Assembly: GCA_900239685.1 (NCBI GenBank)
Contig: OENT01000743.1
Coordinates: 16,288 to 80,287 of the forward strand
Reading direction: 5' to 3'
Origin: Rotaria macrura
Taxonomy: Eukaryota > Rotifera > Eurotatoria > Philodinida > Philodinidae
DNA length: 64,000 bases
Position 1 is the first letter of the stretch; every line of letters begins with the position of its first letter. Below, piece after piece: positions 13,689 through 25,151 of the stretch. A program made the translations under genes and the position numbers. The notes under the pieces are model-generated. The model did no database searches and was not told where the DNA came from. It saw only the letters and a list, made by a program, of their open reading frames with translations.

Positions 13689-15399
13689 TAATTTTTTGTT
13701 ATTCTTCGTTTCTCATTCCACATTTGTTTTTTAGACTAGTAGATAGTCTATTTTTTTTTTCTATAAATATATATACGAGTAAATTAAATATTTGACGAAA
13801 AAAGAATATCAACAACAGTATGAGAGAATTTCCCATGAGAATAGAATTTGAAGAGAAAAAAATATGACCAAATTTTTTTCTAGACTACAAAAAATAATAT
13901 ACATTTTCGATGATTATTGGTTAGAAGACATTGGAATTCAAAAGCTTTGCAATATCAAAACAAATATATTGTACTATGGTTTTTCTGTCTATGTTAGATA
14001 TAAGACATGTTTCTCAACCGTCTACAAAATATTAGTTGAGATCAGTTCTGCTTCCGTGTAAATCTATCATGTAGAATGTTATTTAACTCACGATCACAAC
14101 TATCCAACGGAGTTATCATCGTGTCAGCTGTATAAACATATTATGTAAGTTGCTCAGTATGAGTGAAGCCATTTCACTATGACGATGAAGAATGAATCAA
14201 AAATGATTTATTCGGTTTGAAACCCATGAAAATTGAACTTTTTATTGAGCTCATATTTATATTGAATTATTTATATGTGTGTTGATGTGTTACTTATATA
14301 TAATCATCGATTTTTATGACTGTCGTCTCCTTCAAAAAAAGATCAACGATCGAACATTAAGTCATGACGAACGATTGGTTCTAATTAAAACGACTTGTAA
14401 AGGAAACGTCATTTCTATACTCATGGCTATACATAAATCGAAAATGATTCAATTAGCTTTTTTCTTACTTATCTTCGAGAAGTTTAATTTTTATAAAAAC
14501 TAAAGTTTTCTTCTAATCTTGAAACATGCGAAAAAAACGAACGTATTCTTACCCGTTGGACAAATACTTATTCACGCGTGCGTACGAATATTTAATACTT
14601 TGTAAATTGACTATATCGGTATTACTAAATGCCAATCATATCAACAAAAGACTGATCCCTTTGCGTCAATAAATAGAATTAATATGCTGGAGTTTTTCTC
14701 GTTGTCTGAAAAATAATCATTTTTTCTATTTCATTAACTCATAAAAAGAACATGTTTGATTTTCTTTCATAAAACTACACAACATATATTGAAAACTATC
14801 TAACAACACAGCCAATCTACGAAATTTCACAACTTTAAAATATCATTCATAACGTATTGTAATTAGCTGTACGTATGAATCGAATGCGACAGACGAATAT
14901 GAGATACGGAGTTTAACACAAAATTTCACGCTTTATGAAATAAACGATATATGATTTTTTTTCTCTCGACTACTTACACAATTTCAGACACACTGTTCGA
15001 CTAATATATGATTATAAAAGTTAATATTTTATATGTTTAAAGGAAAAGAAAGATGTCGTCCGATAAAGACATGCACCATTCATACTTATAAATTAAGAAG
15101 ATACATCTGGTGATAAACATCTATGCACATGAACAAATGTGTGATGTTTGTATAAATGATATGAATCTCTGTATTATAGAGCAAAGAAAAAAACGAATGA
15201 ATAACGTATTTATTTGCAGTAGTCGTTTTTTTTTAATAATATCAGAAACTAAGATATGATATGATATGTGGGAGAAGAAAATGTACACACGAGCAGCAAA
15301 TCTATATAATCAGTATTCGTTGCCTACATTTCTTAGACATCGAAGGATAAATTAATCTGCCAGTGATCGACGATAAGTTCTAATAACAAGCAAGAAATA
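13689..15399. other. Intergenic, no recognisable gene
   Basis: AT-rich spacer holding the 3' flank of the BTB gene and the 5' flank of the first troponin I gene. ORFs at 13864-14061 and 14279-14503 are short, without domain signal or credible splice joins. Nothing else is supported. Confidence 0.5.
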
Positions 15400-18300
15400 A
15401 TGGTTGATGAGGTAATGAAATTGATTGAACTCATTTTTTGTTCATTGAAATCGAAAATTGATTTGTAACATTTCGTCATAGAAATAGTTATTAGTCAGAA
15501 GAACATGGACTAATGGTGTTTGCAAAAGATTGGGAATAAATTCTTTATTCATTCAAATCATTTGAAAGCAACCTATCGAATAGAATGTATCTTGGAAATA
15601 AATTACATAAAACACGTATGAACTCTTCAAATAAGGTTTTCAGTTACGAATGATCACGTAAGATTTCACAAGTATTGAAACATTTAAAATTAACATGAGT
15701 GAAAATTTTCTATTCGAAGAAAAAATCATTCAAAGTTAAGATCATTTTCCTTAACTGTCGATCTTCGAGTCTAGTTAATATAGAACACACCATTTGTCAA
15801 CAGAAACATTTTGATAATATTTGAAAAAACAGCATCAAAAAGTACTTAGTAAGTTCTAAAATTCATAGTAAAGAAAAATAGTAGACTATGGACAAAAACG
15901 TATCAATGACACTATCGGCATCTGTTTCAACGAGTAAGTTTATCAATGGATCAAATATCATACATAGTTTATCTGTACGAAACGAAGAAAAAGTCATAGT
16001 TTCGAAGAACATTATACGTTGTTTACAGTATCATTTTCTTTCATCTATCATAAATATATCAATACATTTTTGTGGATATAAACTACGAAGGCATGTAGTG
16101 AATCGTTTCGATATCGTCATAAAAGAATTTAGAAATAGATGTTGCAATGTGTCATTTTTATTCACTACTCATCATCGTATGCGATCAAAATCAAGTATAA
16201 ATACTTCTCCTTTTTTTTCTTCTTCTTCTATTCAACTGTAAGAATAATTAAGAAAAATTTTGTTAGATATTATCTAAGTGAAACTTTGCAAATTGATGAG
16301 ATTTCCAAAACTACGACATAAGTCTGAATTTATTGTCAACACAATGACTGCTTCTATTTTCTGTCTATCTAGAATAAAACTAATTTCTAACAGATTTTAC
16401 ACAAGAAGAATAAATGCAATACGCATTACTCTATTTGATACAGTAAACAAGAAGTATCACTACCAGATCCACAGTACCATAGCTTGCCATAGAAGCAAAC
16501 TAATGCGAACATTTTTATTGCCTAGAAATTAATATTTACTTATATTGAAGAGCATCTAATTTTCTCATAAGACAAATTTCATAAGATCTAATCGAATATG
16601 AAAAAAAAATATGTATAGAAATGCGGCTAGATCTTGTTTCTTCTATTTTATTTTCAGGATCGTGAATTCATCGAAGAAGAAAGAAGAGCTCGAAAGAAAG
16701 CTGATCGCGAGCGTAAGCGTCAAGAGGCTCGTGATGCAGCTGAAAAAAAGAAGCGCTTTGCTCTTACACCTGAAAAGAAGCGAAAACTTCGAGTTAGTTT
16801 CATTGTTTACCTTTCTAATATGTATATTAGACGTCTATATATCTATTAACTATTTAGCTCCTTATTATGAAGATGGCAACAGAAAATTTGAAATATGCTG
16901 CTGAACAACGTTCAGCTGCACGTGAAAAATACATCGAAGAACATGTTAAAGTCTTACCGAATGATTTAAATTCACTTAATGAAGCTCATCTTGTTTCATT
17001 AGTTAAAGAATTTCATAAACAATTATGTGATATTGAAGAATCACGATACGACCTTGAAATGAAAATTCGCCAACAAGATTATGAAGTAAATCAAACTAAT
17101 TTATGATAAAACAAAATATTCGGTTTGTAAAACAGATGATTACTTGAAAAGTTAATTACTAAGAAATCAAATTTGTTCAGTAGATTTATAAAATCGTATG
17201 CGAACAATCAAACAAACTGATGGTTAGATGAAGACAATGAAAATGTGCTACTGTATAGTTCACTTTCGTTTTCTTCTTTTCTTTGTTTCCTTGTACATAA
17301 GGCCACCATGATTGAGTTATTGTGTTGATCGATACATATCCAAATAGTTCTGTGCGTTGAAACCTCAATACTTTCAGCCATGAAATGACTTTGTACTCGA
17401 TAATAACGATTGTTTCTCACAGATCGGTCGCTAATGCCATTGTGACATAGATCTTTTTCTATGACGCGTAGATGATCAGTTATTATCAATGGTGAACGCT
17501 AGAAATTCATGGTCAAACTGACATTCTGCTCTGAAATACAACAATATAGTATCTAGGCTAGAAATAATATGGACTTATGAATTTGTCAATAGGCGGAACT
17601 TCATCCTTGAAGTTAGTTGAAAAATAAGGCTATTGTTTCTTTCTTGTACCATATGATGCAAATACTCTATGTATATGTCGTATGCGTAGGTAATTTTTGC
17701 TTCTATCCCTATTCTCGGATTTCAGCTTAATCGACGAGTAAACAAAATGTTGACGTAGTATAATTTGTCTATTGGGATAGAGATGCAATGATTCCTATGA
17801 TGAAATAAATTGAAATTATCTATGTAATGGATGATCATGATAGAATAGAAACATGTTTTAGAATGAACATTTCAAAATATAGCAAGAATCATGCATTTAA
17901 TTGAAAGTATAAAACAGAAGTTAAAAATATAAAAGTATGAATATTTACTCGAACAGATGCTCGTAGTTTATATAAAACACATTTGAAAGATACTGTCAAA
18001 AGAATTGCTAATGTGCACTGTTATTTCGTCTCAACTGCTAATTGTATAAAACATAAAGTATATATTTCATCAGCAACGATTGAGAAATTCAACTGTCGAT
18101 GATTTCATCTGTTTTACTGATCATATAAATCATATTAGATATTAAACAAACTTCGAATAACGAAAGAATAAAGTTGTGTTTTGTTTTTCTCTTTTAATTT
18201 ATTTAGATTAATGAATTAACTATAAAAATTAATGATATTAAAGGAAAATTCATTAAACCAACATTAAAAAAAGTATCGAAAACTACACAAAAGTATAAAT

Positions 18301-18537
18301 AAAAATCATTTTTATAGAAAACAAAAAAGTCAAGAACATTATATTGATTAACATTCATTTAGAATACAAAAATTACAAAAGCCCAAAGAAGATGAAATTG
18401 ATTTTCGTGCACATCTTAAACAATCAACTAATAAATTTGCACTTAAAGACGAATGTAAAGATGAAGATAAAGTTAATTATCGAGAACATATACAACGTAA
18501 ATCAATTAAAAACGAACATCATCATGACGAAGAATAA
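15400..18537 (+). CDS. Troponin I, paralog 1
   Basis: Inhibitory subunit of the thin-filament troponin complex. Exons 15400-15411, 16658-16792, 16858-17085, 18207-18292 and 18363-18537 give 211 residues. The first coding exon is only 12 nt (MVDE, then GTAATG), placed by comparison with paralog 2. Next come the basic N-terminal helix ([33 protein letters not shown]), the IT-arm helix ([17 protein letters not shown]...), the coiled-coil segment that would face troponin T ([16 protein letters not shown]), and the actin-binding inhibitory segment ([19 protein letters not shown]). The C-terminus ([12 protein letters not shown]) ends His/Glu-rich (NEHHHDEE). Introns 1 and 3 are long (1,246 and 1,121 bp), unlike paralog 2. 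Paralog 1 has no intron at the site where paralog 2 is split (between its third and fourth exons). Family assignment is secure from length and motif order. Confidence 0.93.
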
Positions 18538-18829
18538 ATATTTTCTTAAACATGACTCCTAGATAATTATATTCATTTTTAATTTCACATTTAGTTTTAT
18601 CTTCCGTAGAACATATAGCAAACAAATCATGTTTCTTCTTCTTTTTATCTTATTTTAAATTTCATTACATAAAAAGTAAATATTTCTATGAAAAATACAA
18701 ACAAGATAGATCGAATATCTATTTATTTAATTGTCAACATTGTTATATCTATTACAAAGTACAACATTTTTCACACGATACTTCGATTGATTCGTGTGGA
18801 AAATAATAAATATGACAAATGTAGGAAAG

Positions 18830-18835
18830 AATAAA
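18830..18835 (+). promoter_or_regulatory. Candidate poly(A) signal of troponin I paralog 1
   Basis: AATAAA lies 293 nt after the stop codon, followed within about 20 nt by a T-rich tract (18850-18870). Position and sequence fit a cleavage signal, but other AATAAA-like hexamers occur by chance in this AT-rich DNA. Confidence 0.4.
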
Positions 18836-18837
18836 GA

Positions 18838-19457
18838 TTGTTGAGAGGCTTTTTTTTTTTTTTGTTTTTGATATTTTTTATCTGTGGTTTAGATTAATAT
18901 TTTGGTAGAAAAATTCTACATGTAATCCATCATCGTAGAAAAGAAATGAGAATAGATAAAAAATATTGGCCTATTCCTCTTCGTTCTTTTCTCAAACATT
19001 TCCATATCCATATGTATCCACATATGCGTACTGATGCGCATAAATGTTCGGGACAGAAGGGAACAATAACGAGCTTTCCGGCTTGCCGTCGATATCCCAT
19101 ATAAGCGCGTATACAAGCATACGCATCCGTACAAAAATTGTAACGGGACTCCTATTTCTCTTTCTTTTTTTGCATAACTTCTGCGTAGAATTGTATAAAC
19201 AGATATTTTAGGAACACGACAAGCAGCTTCGTTTTTTTTTCCTAGTTTTTTCTCTGCCTCTCTCTCTCTCTCGTTTAGCCGCTGCGCTGTTCTGTTTGTG
19301 GCCTATCCACGGATTGATATTACCAGGAAAAGAAAAAGAATAAGTGTTTAGTACTAACATCATCATCATCCAGTGTCTGTCTTGCTTTTGCTTCTTTACA
19401 AGATCAACGAAGGACAGAATCCAAACCGACAAACCAACTGATAGTTAAACATTAACA
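18838..19457. other. Spacer between the troponin I genes
   Basis: Holds the presumed promoter and 5' leader of paralog 2. A short CT microsatellite lies at 19257-19273. Minus-strand ORFs here (18916-19134, 19208-19432) are low-complexity shadows. No other gene is seen. Confidence 0.5.
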
Positions 19458-20857
19458 ATGGCTGACGAGGTAATAAACTATTGAAGTCAAATTGTTTTAT
19501 CAATGTAAAATAATCTATGTTATTCAACACGACTGAACATTATGCATGTATATTACGATTTCATAATCAATTTCCATGTTATCTGCTTTTGCACGTATAT
19601 TTTCTTTAAAAATATGTATTTTGTATACAATCAGCTCGATTTCCATGACAATAACTTTATCAAAAACGAAACGTTGTTTCGCATTCCATTCATACAAGTA
19701 ATTCGTCCTTGATTTCATTATGCATGTATTTCTACGACTAAATCTCATCATTACAATACAATCTTCTTTTGTTTACGATTTTATTTTACATAATGTTACT
19801 AAAAAAGATTATTTCATATGAAACTATACATTGTCTCATATAAAATAATTATTTTCATGTTGTATAGTTCGCAGCATGATATAGATAGAAATGAAGAGTT
19901 GTAGGAAATTAATATATTTCTTGAAATAATAAAAATATATTTACTTCATTAGGACCGACCACTCACTGAAGATGAAAAGAAAGCCCGCAAGAAAGCTGAT
20001 CGTGAACGTAAACGTCAAGAAGCTCGTGATGCTGCTGAAAAGAAGAAACGCTTCGGTTTAACACCTGAAAAGAAGCGTAAACTTCGTGTAAATATTATTC
20101 ACTAACATGATTTTTTTTTTGTTTTCGATTAATTTTTGTTATTTTCTCTTTTTCTACTTCTATTACGCTTAGCTTTTAATTATGAAAATGGCCACTGAAA
20201 ATCTTAAGGGCGAACAACAACGTCGTTTGGAAGCAAGAAAGAATTTTATTGAATCACGTTTGAAACCACTTGATGATCTTAGCTCAATGAGTGATGGTAA
20301 AGTTTTTCTTCTAATCAACTATCTCGAAAACAAAACTAACAAATAAACATGTTTCTTTTTTTTCTAATCTTAGCTCAAATTAAATCACTTTGTCAAGATC
20401 TTCACAATCAATTAAAAACAAATGAAGAAAGTCGTTATGATCTTGAATTTAAAATTCGTAAACAAGATTATGATGTAAGAATATGAAAATCTCTATCATG
20501 TTATACATATCTATTCGTCTAGATCAATGAATTAACAATAAAAATTAATGATATCAAAGGTAAATTTGTCAAACCATCACTTAAGAAAGTCTCAAAAACT
20601 GAACAAAAGTAAGTTTGAAAATATTCTTTTCCACATGAAGTTTTTTTCTATTTTGATAAAATACTCGAAAAAAAAATAACAGGTTGAACAAAATGAAGAA
20701 ACCAAAAGAAGATGAACCCAACTTTCTTAATATGGCCAACTTAAAACAATCGACAAATAAATTTGCTCTTAAAGAAGAACAAGAAGAAGAAAAAATTAAT
20801 TATCGTGATCAAGTTCAACTTAAGTCAGCCAAAGAACACAAGGAAGAAGACGCTTAA
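19458..20857 (+). CDS. Troponin I, paralog 2
   Basis: Six exons: 19458-19469, 19953-20087, 20173-20296, 20374-20474, 20523-20608 and 20683-20857, 210 residues. The first exon encodes MADE in 12 nt. The core is closest to paralog 1: [56 protein letters not shown], then [19 protein letters not shown], the inhibitory segment. The C-terminus is Lys/Glu-rich (KSAKEHKEEDA). It acts in muscle as the Ca2+-dependent brake on actomyosin. Exon lengths 2, 5 and 6 (135, 86, 175 nt) equal those of the paralog upstream, so the pair arose by tandem duplication. The extra intron 20297-20373 splits what is one exon in paralog 1. Introns 2-5 are 48-85 bp. Its stop is 178 bp from the stop of the convergent channel gene. 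Confidence 0.94.
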
Positions 20858-21035
20858 TGACATATGCATTTCAAGTCTTCATATTTTGGACATAATATAT
20901 TTATGATTTTTTTTTAACCCTCTTTCTCTTTTTCTTATTTGTTCTATGCAATACATATTCTCTCTTCTTCTTTAGCCATAATGATTAATAAAAAACAGCT
21001 AACAAAGATATTTAAATAAAAAACAACTGATCCTT

Positions 21036-22549
21036 TCATATTGATAACAGAGTATAGTTCAAGGCGTTCTTGTCTTTGCGTATCGATTGCCTATATTGAA
21101 AATCTTTTTTTGTCATTTGCCGACGATGCTTAAATGGAACTGAATACAGCCATGCTAGTAGTAGTATATGAATAACAACAAAAATACTAAATGTCATTGT
21201 GAAAACATATTGATCCATACGCGAGAGCCACATATCTGGCGTGACGCGAAAATCAGGTGTTAATCTATATATAAGACTGCCCAGTATCGCATGCCATATA
21301 CATAGAATAATAAGGATAAATATGCAAACGATTGCATAGATATCCAATGATGTTAAATACGAAATAGTCGGCTAATAACAAGAAAATACTTAAGTAGAAT
21401 ATTAATATTACAACATGAAATCGACATACAAGTGATCGATTTACAGTCCAACGAAACGTAATTGAAGCCAATAGAAGTGTACATGATATTTGAATACGAT
21501 TTCCTGTAAAACTATACGTATATACAAGATACCATTAATGAAAACTGTACTACAAGAATGACTCACTGTGGTGGAATTGCAAATATACAGAACGATACCA
21601 AAGTAATCAAGAGAATAAGACAATATCCATTCCAATAGAAATAATTCGAACGACGAGCTAGTCCAAAGTAACAAAGAAAGAAAAATACTTTTAGTGTACT
21701 GAATAGATCTTGACTACAAACCAGCATGACAAGTGATCGTTACGATAGAACGCTTTCTATCATCATCAGTGAGTACGGACTTAAGTTTCTTATTCTCATT
21801 GTTTGTTTCTTCGTCGTCATCATCTTGAGAAATGAATTCTTTAACGAATCTTTGTTGAATATCAACATGTTCGTATAGAGACCATTCTTGTTGATCAAGA
21901 AATGCTTCTCGATTCACTCCACTCATATGAATGCGATCTTCTTGTAAAATAACTTTATCATTGTAGAGTATTGAAGCAATAGAAATGGATAAATCTTGAA
22001 CATCAGATGGAAAATGTTGTAATTCAAGTTTTTCCCAAAATAAACCTTTTACATCTCGATGTTCACATATATATATTTGATCATTGACTTTAGATTTCTT
22101 TGCACTATATCTTATTTGTTCTTTTACATCACCAATAGCATTTTCAACATAGAGTTGTGGATGCCAATTCGATTGTTGATAATCACGAAGTGAAATAGTT
22201 TTTCCATCAGTTAAACGTTGTCGGTCGTTTTCCGATAAACTCGAAGATAGTTTATCAAATTCAATTGGCCAACGAGCTTCGATCAAAGCTTGAGCTTGAT
22301 ATTTTTCATTTAATGTATCGATTTCACCTAGACAACAAATAAATTCCGATTAGTTGAAATATTTTTCTAACGAATAACCTATTCGTAAAAAGACGAGTCG
22401 AATGAAAACCTTGATCGGTTTGGTTAGAGACGAATTTAAATCTAGGTTTTCAAAATTTCCAAAAGCTACAATAACAAAAATTCCATGTATGTGTTTTATT
22501 AATTTCGAAATTTAATCAAACCTGATACTCCTTTTCTGATGGTTGACAT
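21036..22549 (-). CDS. Divergent pentameric ligand-gated ion channel subunit, copy 1
   Basis: Six exons: 22549-22522, 22441-22379, 22327-21722, 21657-21567, 21511-21430 and 21371-21036, 401 residues with consistent phases. The ligand-binding domain shows the family pattern (RLVFLRIGEIDTLNEKYQAQ, IEARWPIEFDKL, LELQHFPSDVQDLSI). Four membrane segments follow: M1 (YCLILLITLVSFCIFAIPP), M2 (GNRIQISCTLLLASI...), M3 (YLTSLDIYAIVCIFILIILC) and M4 (FTMTFSIFVVIHILLLAWLY). At the Cys-loop the FPSD.Q core is kept, but both cysteines are absent (Glu and Leu at the expected positions). The first exon encodes only MSTIRKGVS, with no hydrophobic signal peptide. The M3-M4 loop is very short. It probably forms an ion channel with unusual gating or topology; ligand and ion selectivity cannot be read. 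Confidence 0.85.
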
Positions 22550-24028
22550 GTTATACACGTATTGGTAATTTATTTGAATGACAGATTTTCTTTTTTTTTC
22601 ATCCACTTTTTGTGTGTCAATGTAGAAATGTAGTTGTTGATTGATGAAACATCTATTGAATACGTTTGCGTCAACATGAAACGTTGTACTTTTTGTATCT
22701 GCAAATGTAAAAGTAGAATTGTATAAACATACTGGTAAAAAGTCTTATCATTCGTGTTTCTTGGTTCATTTCTTCTAAAAGTTTCCCTTTGGTTAAATGT
22801 AATGTTTACAAGTTGTCACATGATATTTTCCTCTCGTCGATTAACACTTTGAAATTCTAAATTTCTTTATTTATATATAGTAGTATAACGAGGGATTTAC
22901 GTGAATAATAGAAGATTGAAGAGAAGAAAGAAACTATTCAGTTTGAAAATTCCTTGGAACATATGTCAATGGCATCTTTTTTGTAAGCCCGGTCGCTTCC
23001 GACTATTTTTCTTTTGGTGTTGTTTTTGTACAGAAATGTGTGTAGATTTGACATCCATGGTTGTCGTGAACTTTGCAGAAAATTGACATTCTTTTTCTTT
23101 AGCCTCGCGTATTTCTTGAATTTCAATGAATCCATCATTGGATAACCTTTTACATTAAGGAAAAAATTTTTTTTTTCTTTATGTTGAATGAATATTTTTC
23201 AAGAAAACTCCTAAATTTGACTGCTAATCAATCATCATTATCCTATTTTCTATTGATATCTATCACTTTCTGTAACAAGTTGCTTTAGTAGATCAATGTA
23301 AAAATAGACACAACTGCCGTTATTGAGTCGAGAATGTTGTGTTCTTTCTTCCTTGTGACCTTTTCAAAATTCTTGGCACTACTATTGATGAGACCACATA
23401 GCTTCGAATAGAAACTCACCATTGTTTTTTTATGTATGTTTTAATCATACATTACCACCCATACTCACTGGATGAGATCATTATTTTCGTACTGTCGTAG
23501 GTGGAATGTTATTCTGAACTAATCATGACGACTTGTTAATCGACGAATAGGAACGATCTCGTGTAATTTCAAATGAAAAACATTCTTTAGAAATTTTTTA
23601 ATTCAATAATTTTTGGAAAAATATCTAATTCGATCATTTCTTCTTTTTTTTCTTCTTTCTGTTTCGAATATGAATTCAACCAACGGATGAGTATGAAGAA
23701 CTATATAGATCCACTATCCATATGATTATACATGATCATCATCGTTGAGCATTTCAAGGATGTCTATTTACTAAACACATGATTCTATACAGAAGCCTTG
23801 ACACTTTTCAATTTCACGCATACACTCAACGAGTTTCTATTCTAGGAATGAATAAAAAAAAGTTGAAAAATAGAAAACAGTAGTAAGATGTGTATCGTTT
23901 TATGTATCTTTTCTAAAATCACTCGTCAACTAAATTATTTTCTCTACAGACTATGTAACACGTACAATGGTGAAAATTCGGGAAGCAAACCCTTACTGTT
24001 CTACAAAATGTAAATATCAGTCGATATC
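22550..24028. other. Intergenic, no recognisable gene
   Basis: AT-rich spacer upstream of channel copy 1, presumed to carry its promoter. ORFs at 22901-23086 (+) and 22938-23138 (-) overlap antisense and show no family signal. Nothing else is supported. Confidence 0.5.
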
Positions 24029-24385
24029 GAACGACGAGCTAGTCCAAAGTAACAAAGAAAGAAAAATACTTTTAGTGTACTGAATAGATCTTGACTACAA
24101 ACCAGCATGACAAGTGATCGTTACGATAGAACGCTTTCTATCATCATCAGTGAGTACAGACTTAAGTTTCTTATTTTCATTGTTTGTTTCTTCGTCGTCA
24201 TCATCTTGAGAAATAAATTCTTTAACAAATCTTTGTTGAATATCAACATGTTCGTATAGAGACCATTCTTGTTTCACTTAACTCATATGCAAGAAATCTT
24301 CTTGTAAAATAACTTTACCATTGTAAAACATTGAAGCAATAGAAATCGATACTTCTTAAAACATTGTGTAGAAAATGCTGTAATT
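24029..24385 (-). pseudogene. Fragment of the ligand-gated channel gene
   Basis: Almost identical to 21647-22000 of channel copy 1 at its left end: the same M1 splice acceptor, intron and DDDDEETNNENKK segment, ending in TCHAGL. Within exon 3 about 20 bp are deleted where copy 1 encodes GVNREAFLDQQ, and similarity fades beyond about 24385. Only part of exon 3 and the start of exon 4 remain, so no channel can be made. The high identity over 24029-24275 marks it as a recent duplicate of copy 1 rather than of copy 2, which differs at several shared sites. Confidence 0.88.
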
Positions 24386-25151
24386 GAAATTATTATTTGT
24401 TCGCAGAAATAACTTATGCATTGTATAAAATCGAAACAAAGATTTTGTAGGATTCAATATGGGAAACATCTTCTATGAAAATTTCTCACTACAAGATATT
24501 GAAATCAATCGAGAAGATCATGAGCAGACTTTTCGTTTGATTTCTTTCAAAAACGTTTTTCAGGTTCATCTCAGTAAGTATTTATCACTGGCAAAATGAT
24601 CTTCATGAATTTGTTTCTCTCGAAAATAGTCATTTTCTCTGAACCAGTCGTAATAAAAATCCAATTGTACATATAATTATATACACAACTTGATATAAAA
24701 ACGCCTGTACAATGTTTTGCATCAAACTCGAGAGAAAATTTTCACTTGAAGATTCATAAATTCGGGTAGTGGTTAAATTCATCCAGAAATAGAACTGAGA
24801 AATTGTTGATATCATATGCCAAGTTTCAAATGAAAAGTTAATATCAAATTATGTTGCAATGAAACAATGTTTAATCAGTTTCGTTTAGATAATTGAATGT
24901 GATTATTGTAAATTACTCTAGAAGCATACACAATAGTTCTGAGAAGTGAACTAATTTGCTAGTGAAATATCGAAATGCTTCAAATGACATGAATGCAACA
25001 TACTCCTGTTAATTCTAAGGAATCTACTATATTGTAAATGCTTTTTAAATAAATCAATTGTAATTGAATGAACGAGTTTATGAAAAAACAAGCATAAGAA
25101 ATTTTGCGACTATTCATGATTAGCTGTTTTTCAATTGAATTTTTTTTTGCA
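24386..25151. other. Spacer in the channel cluster
   Basis: No recognisable gene. The 24630-24815 minus ORF is hydrophobic, but no channel motif is visible. Any further channel remnants are too decayed to call by eye. Confidence 0.45.
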
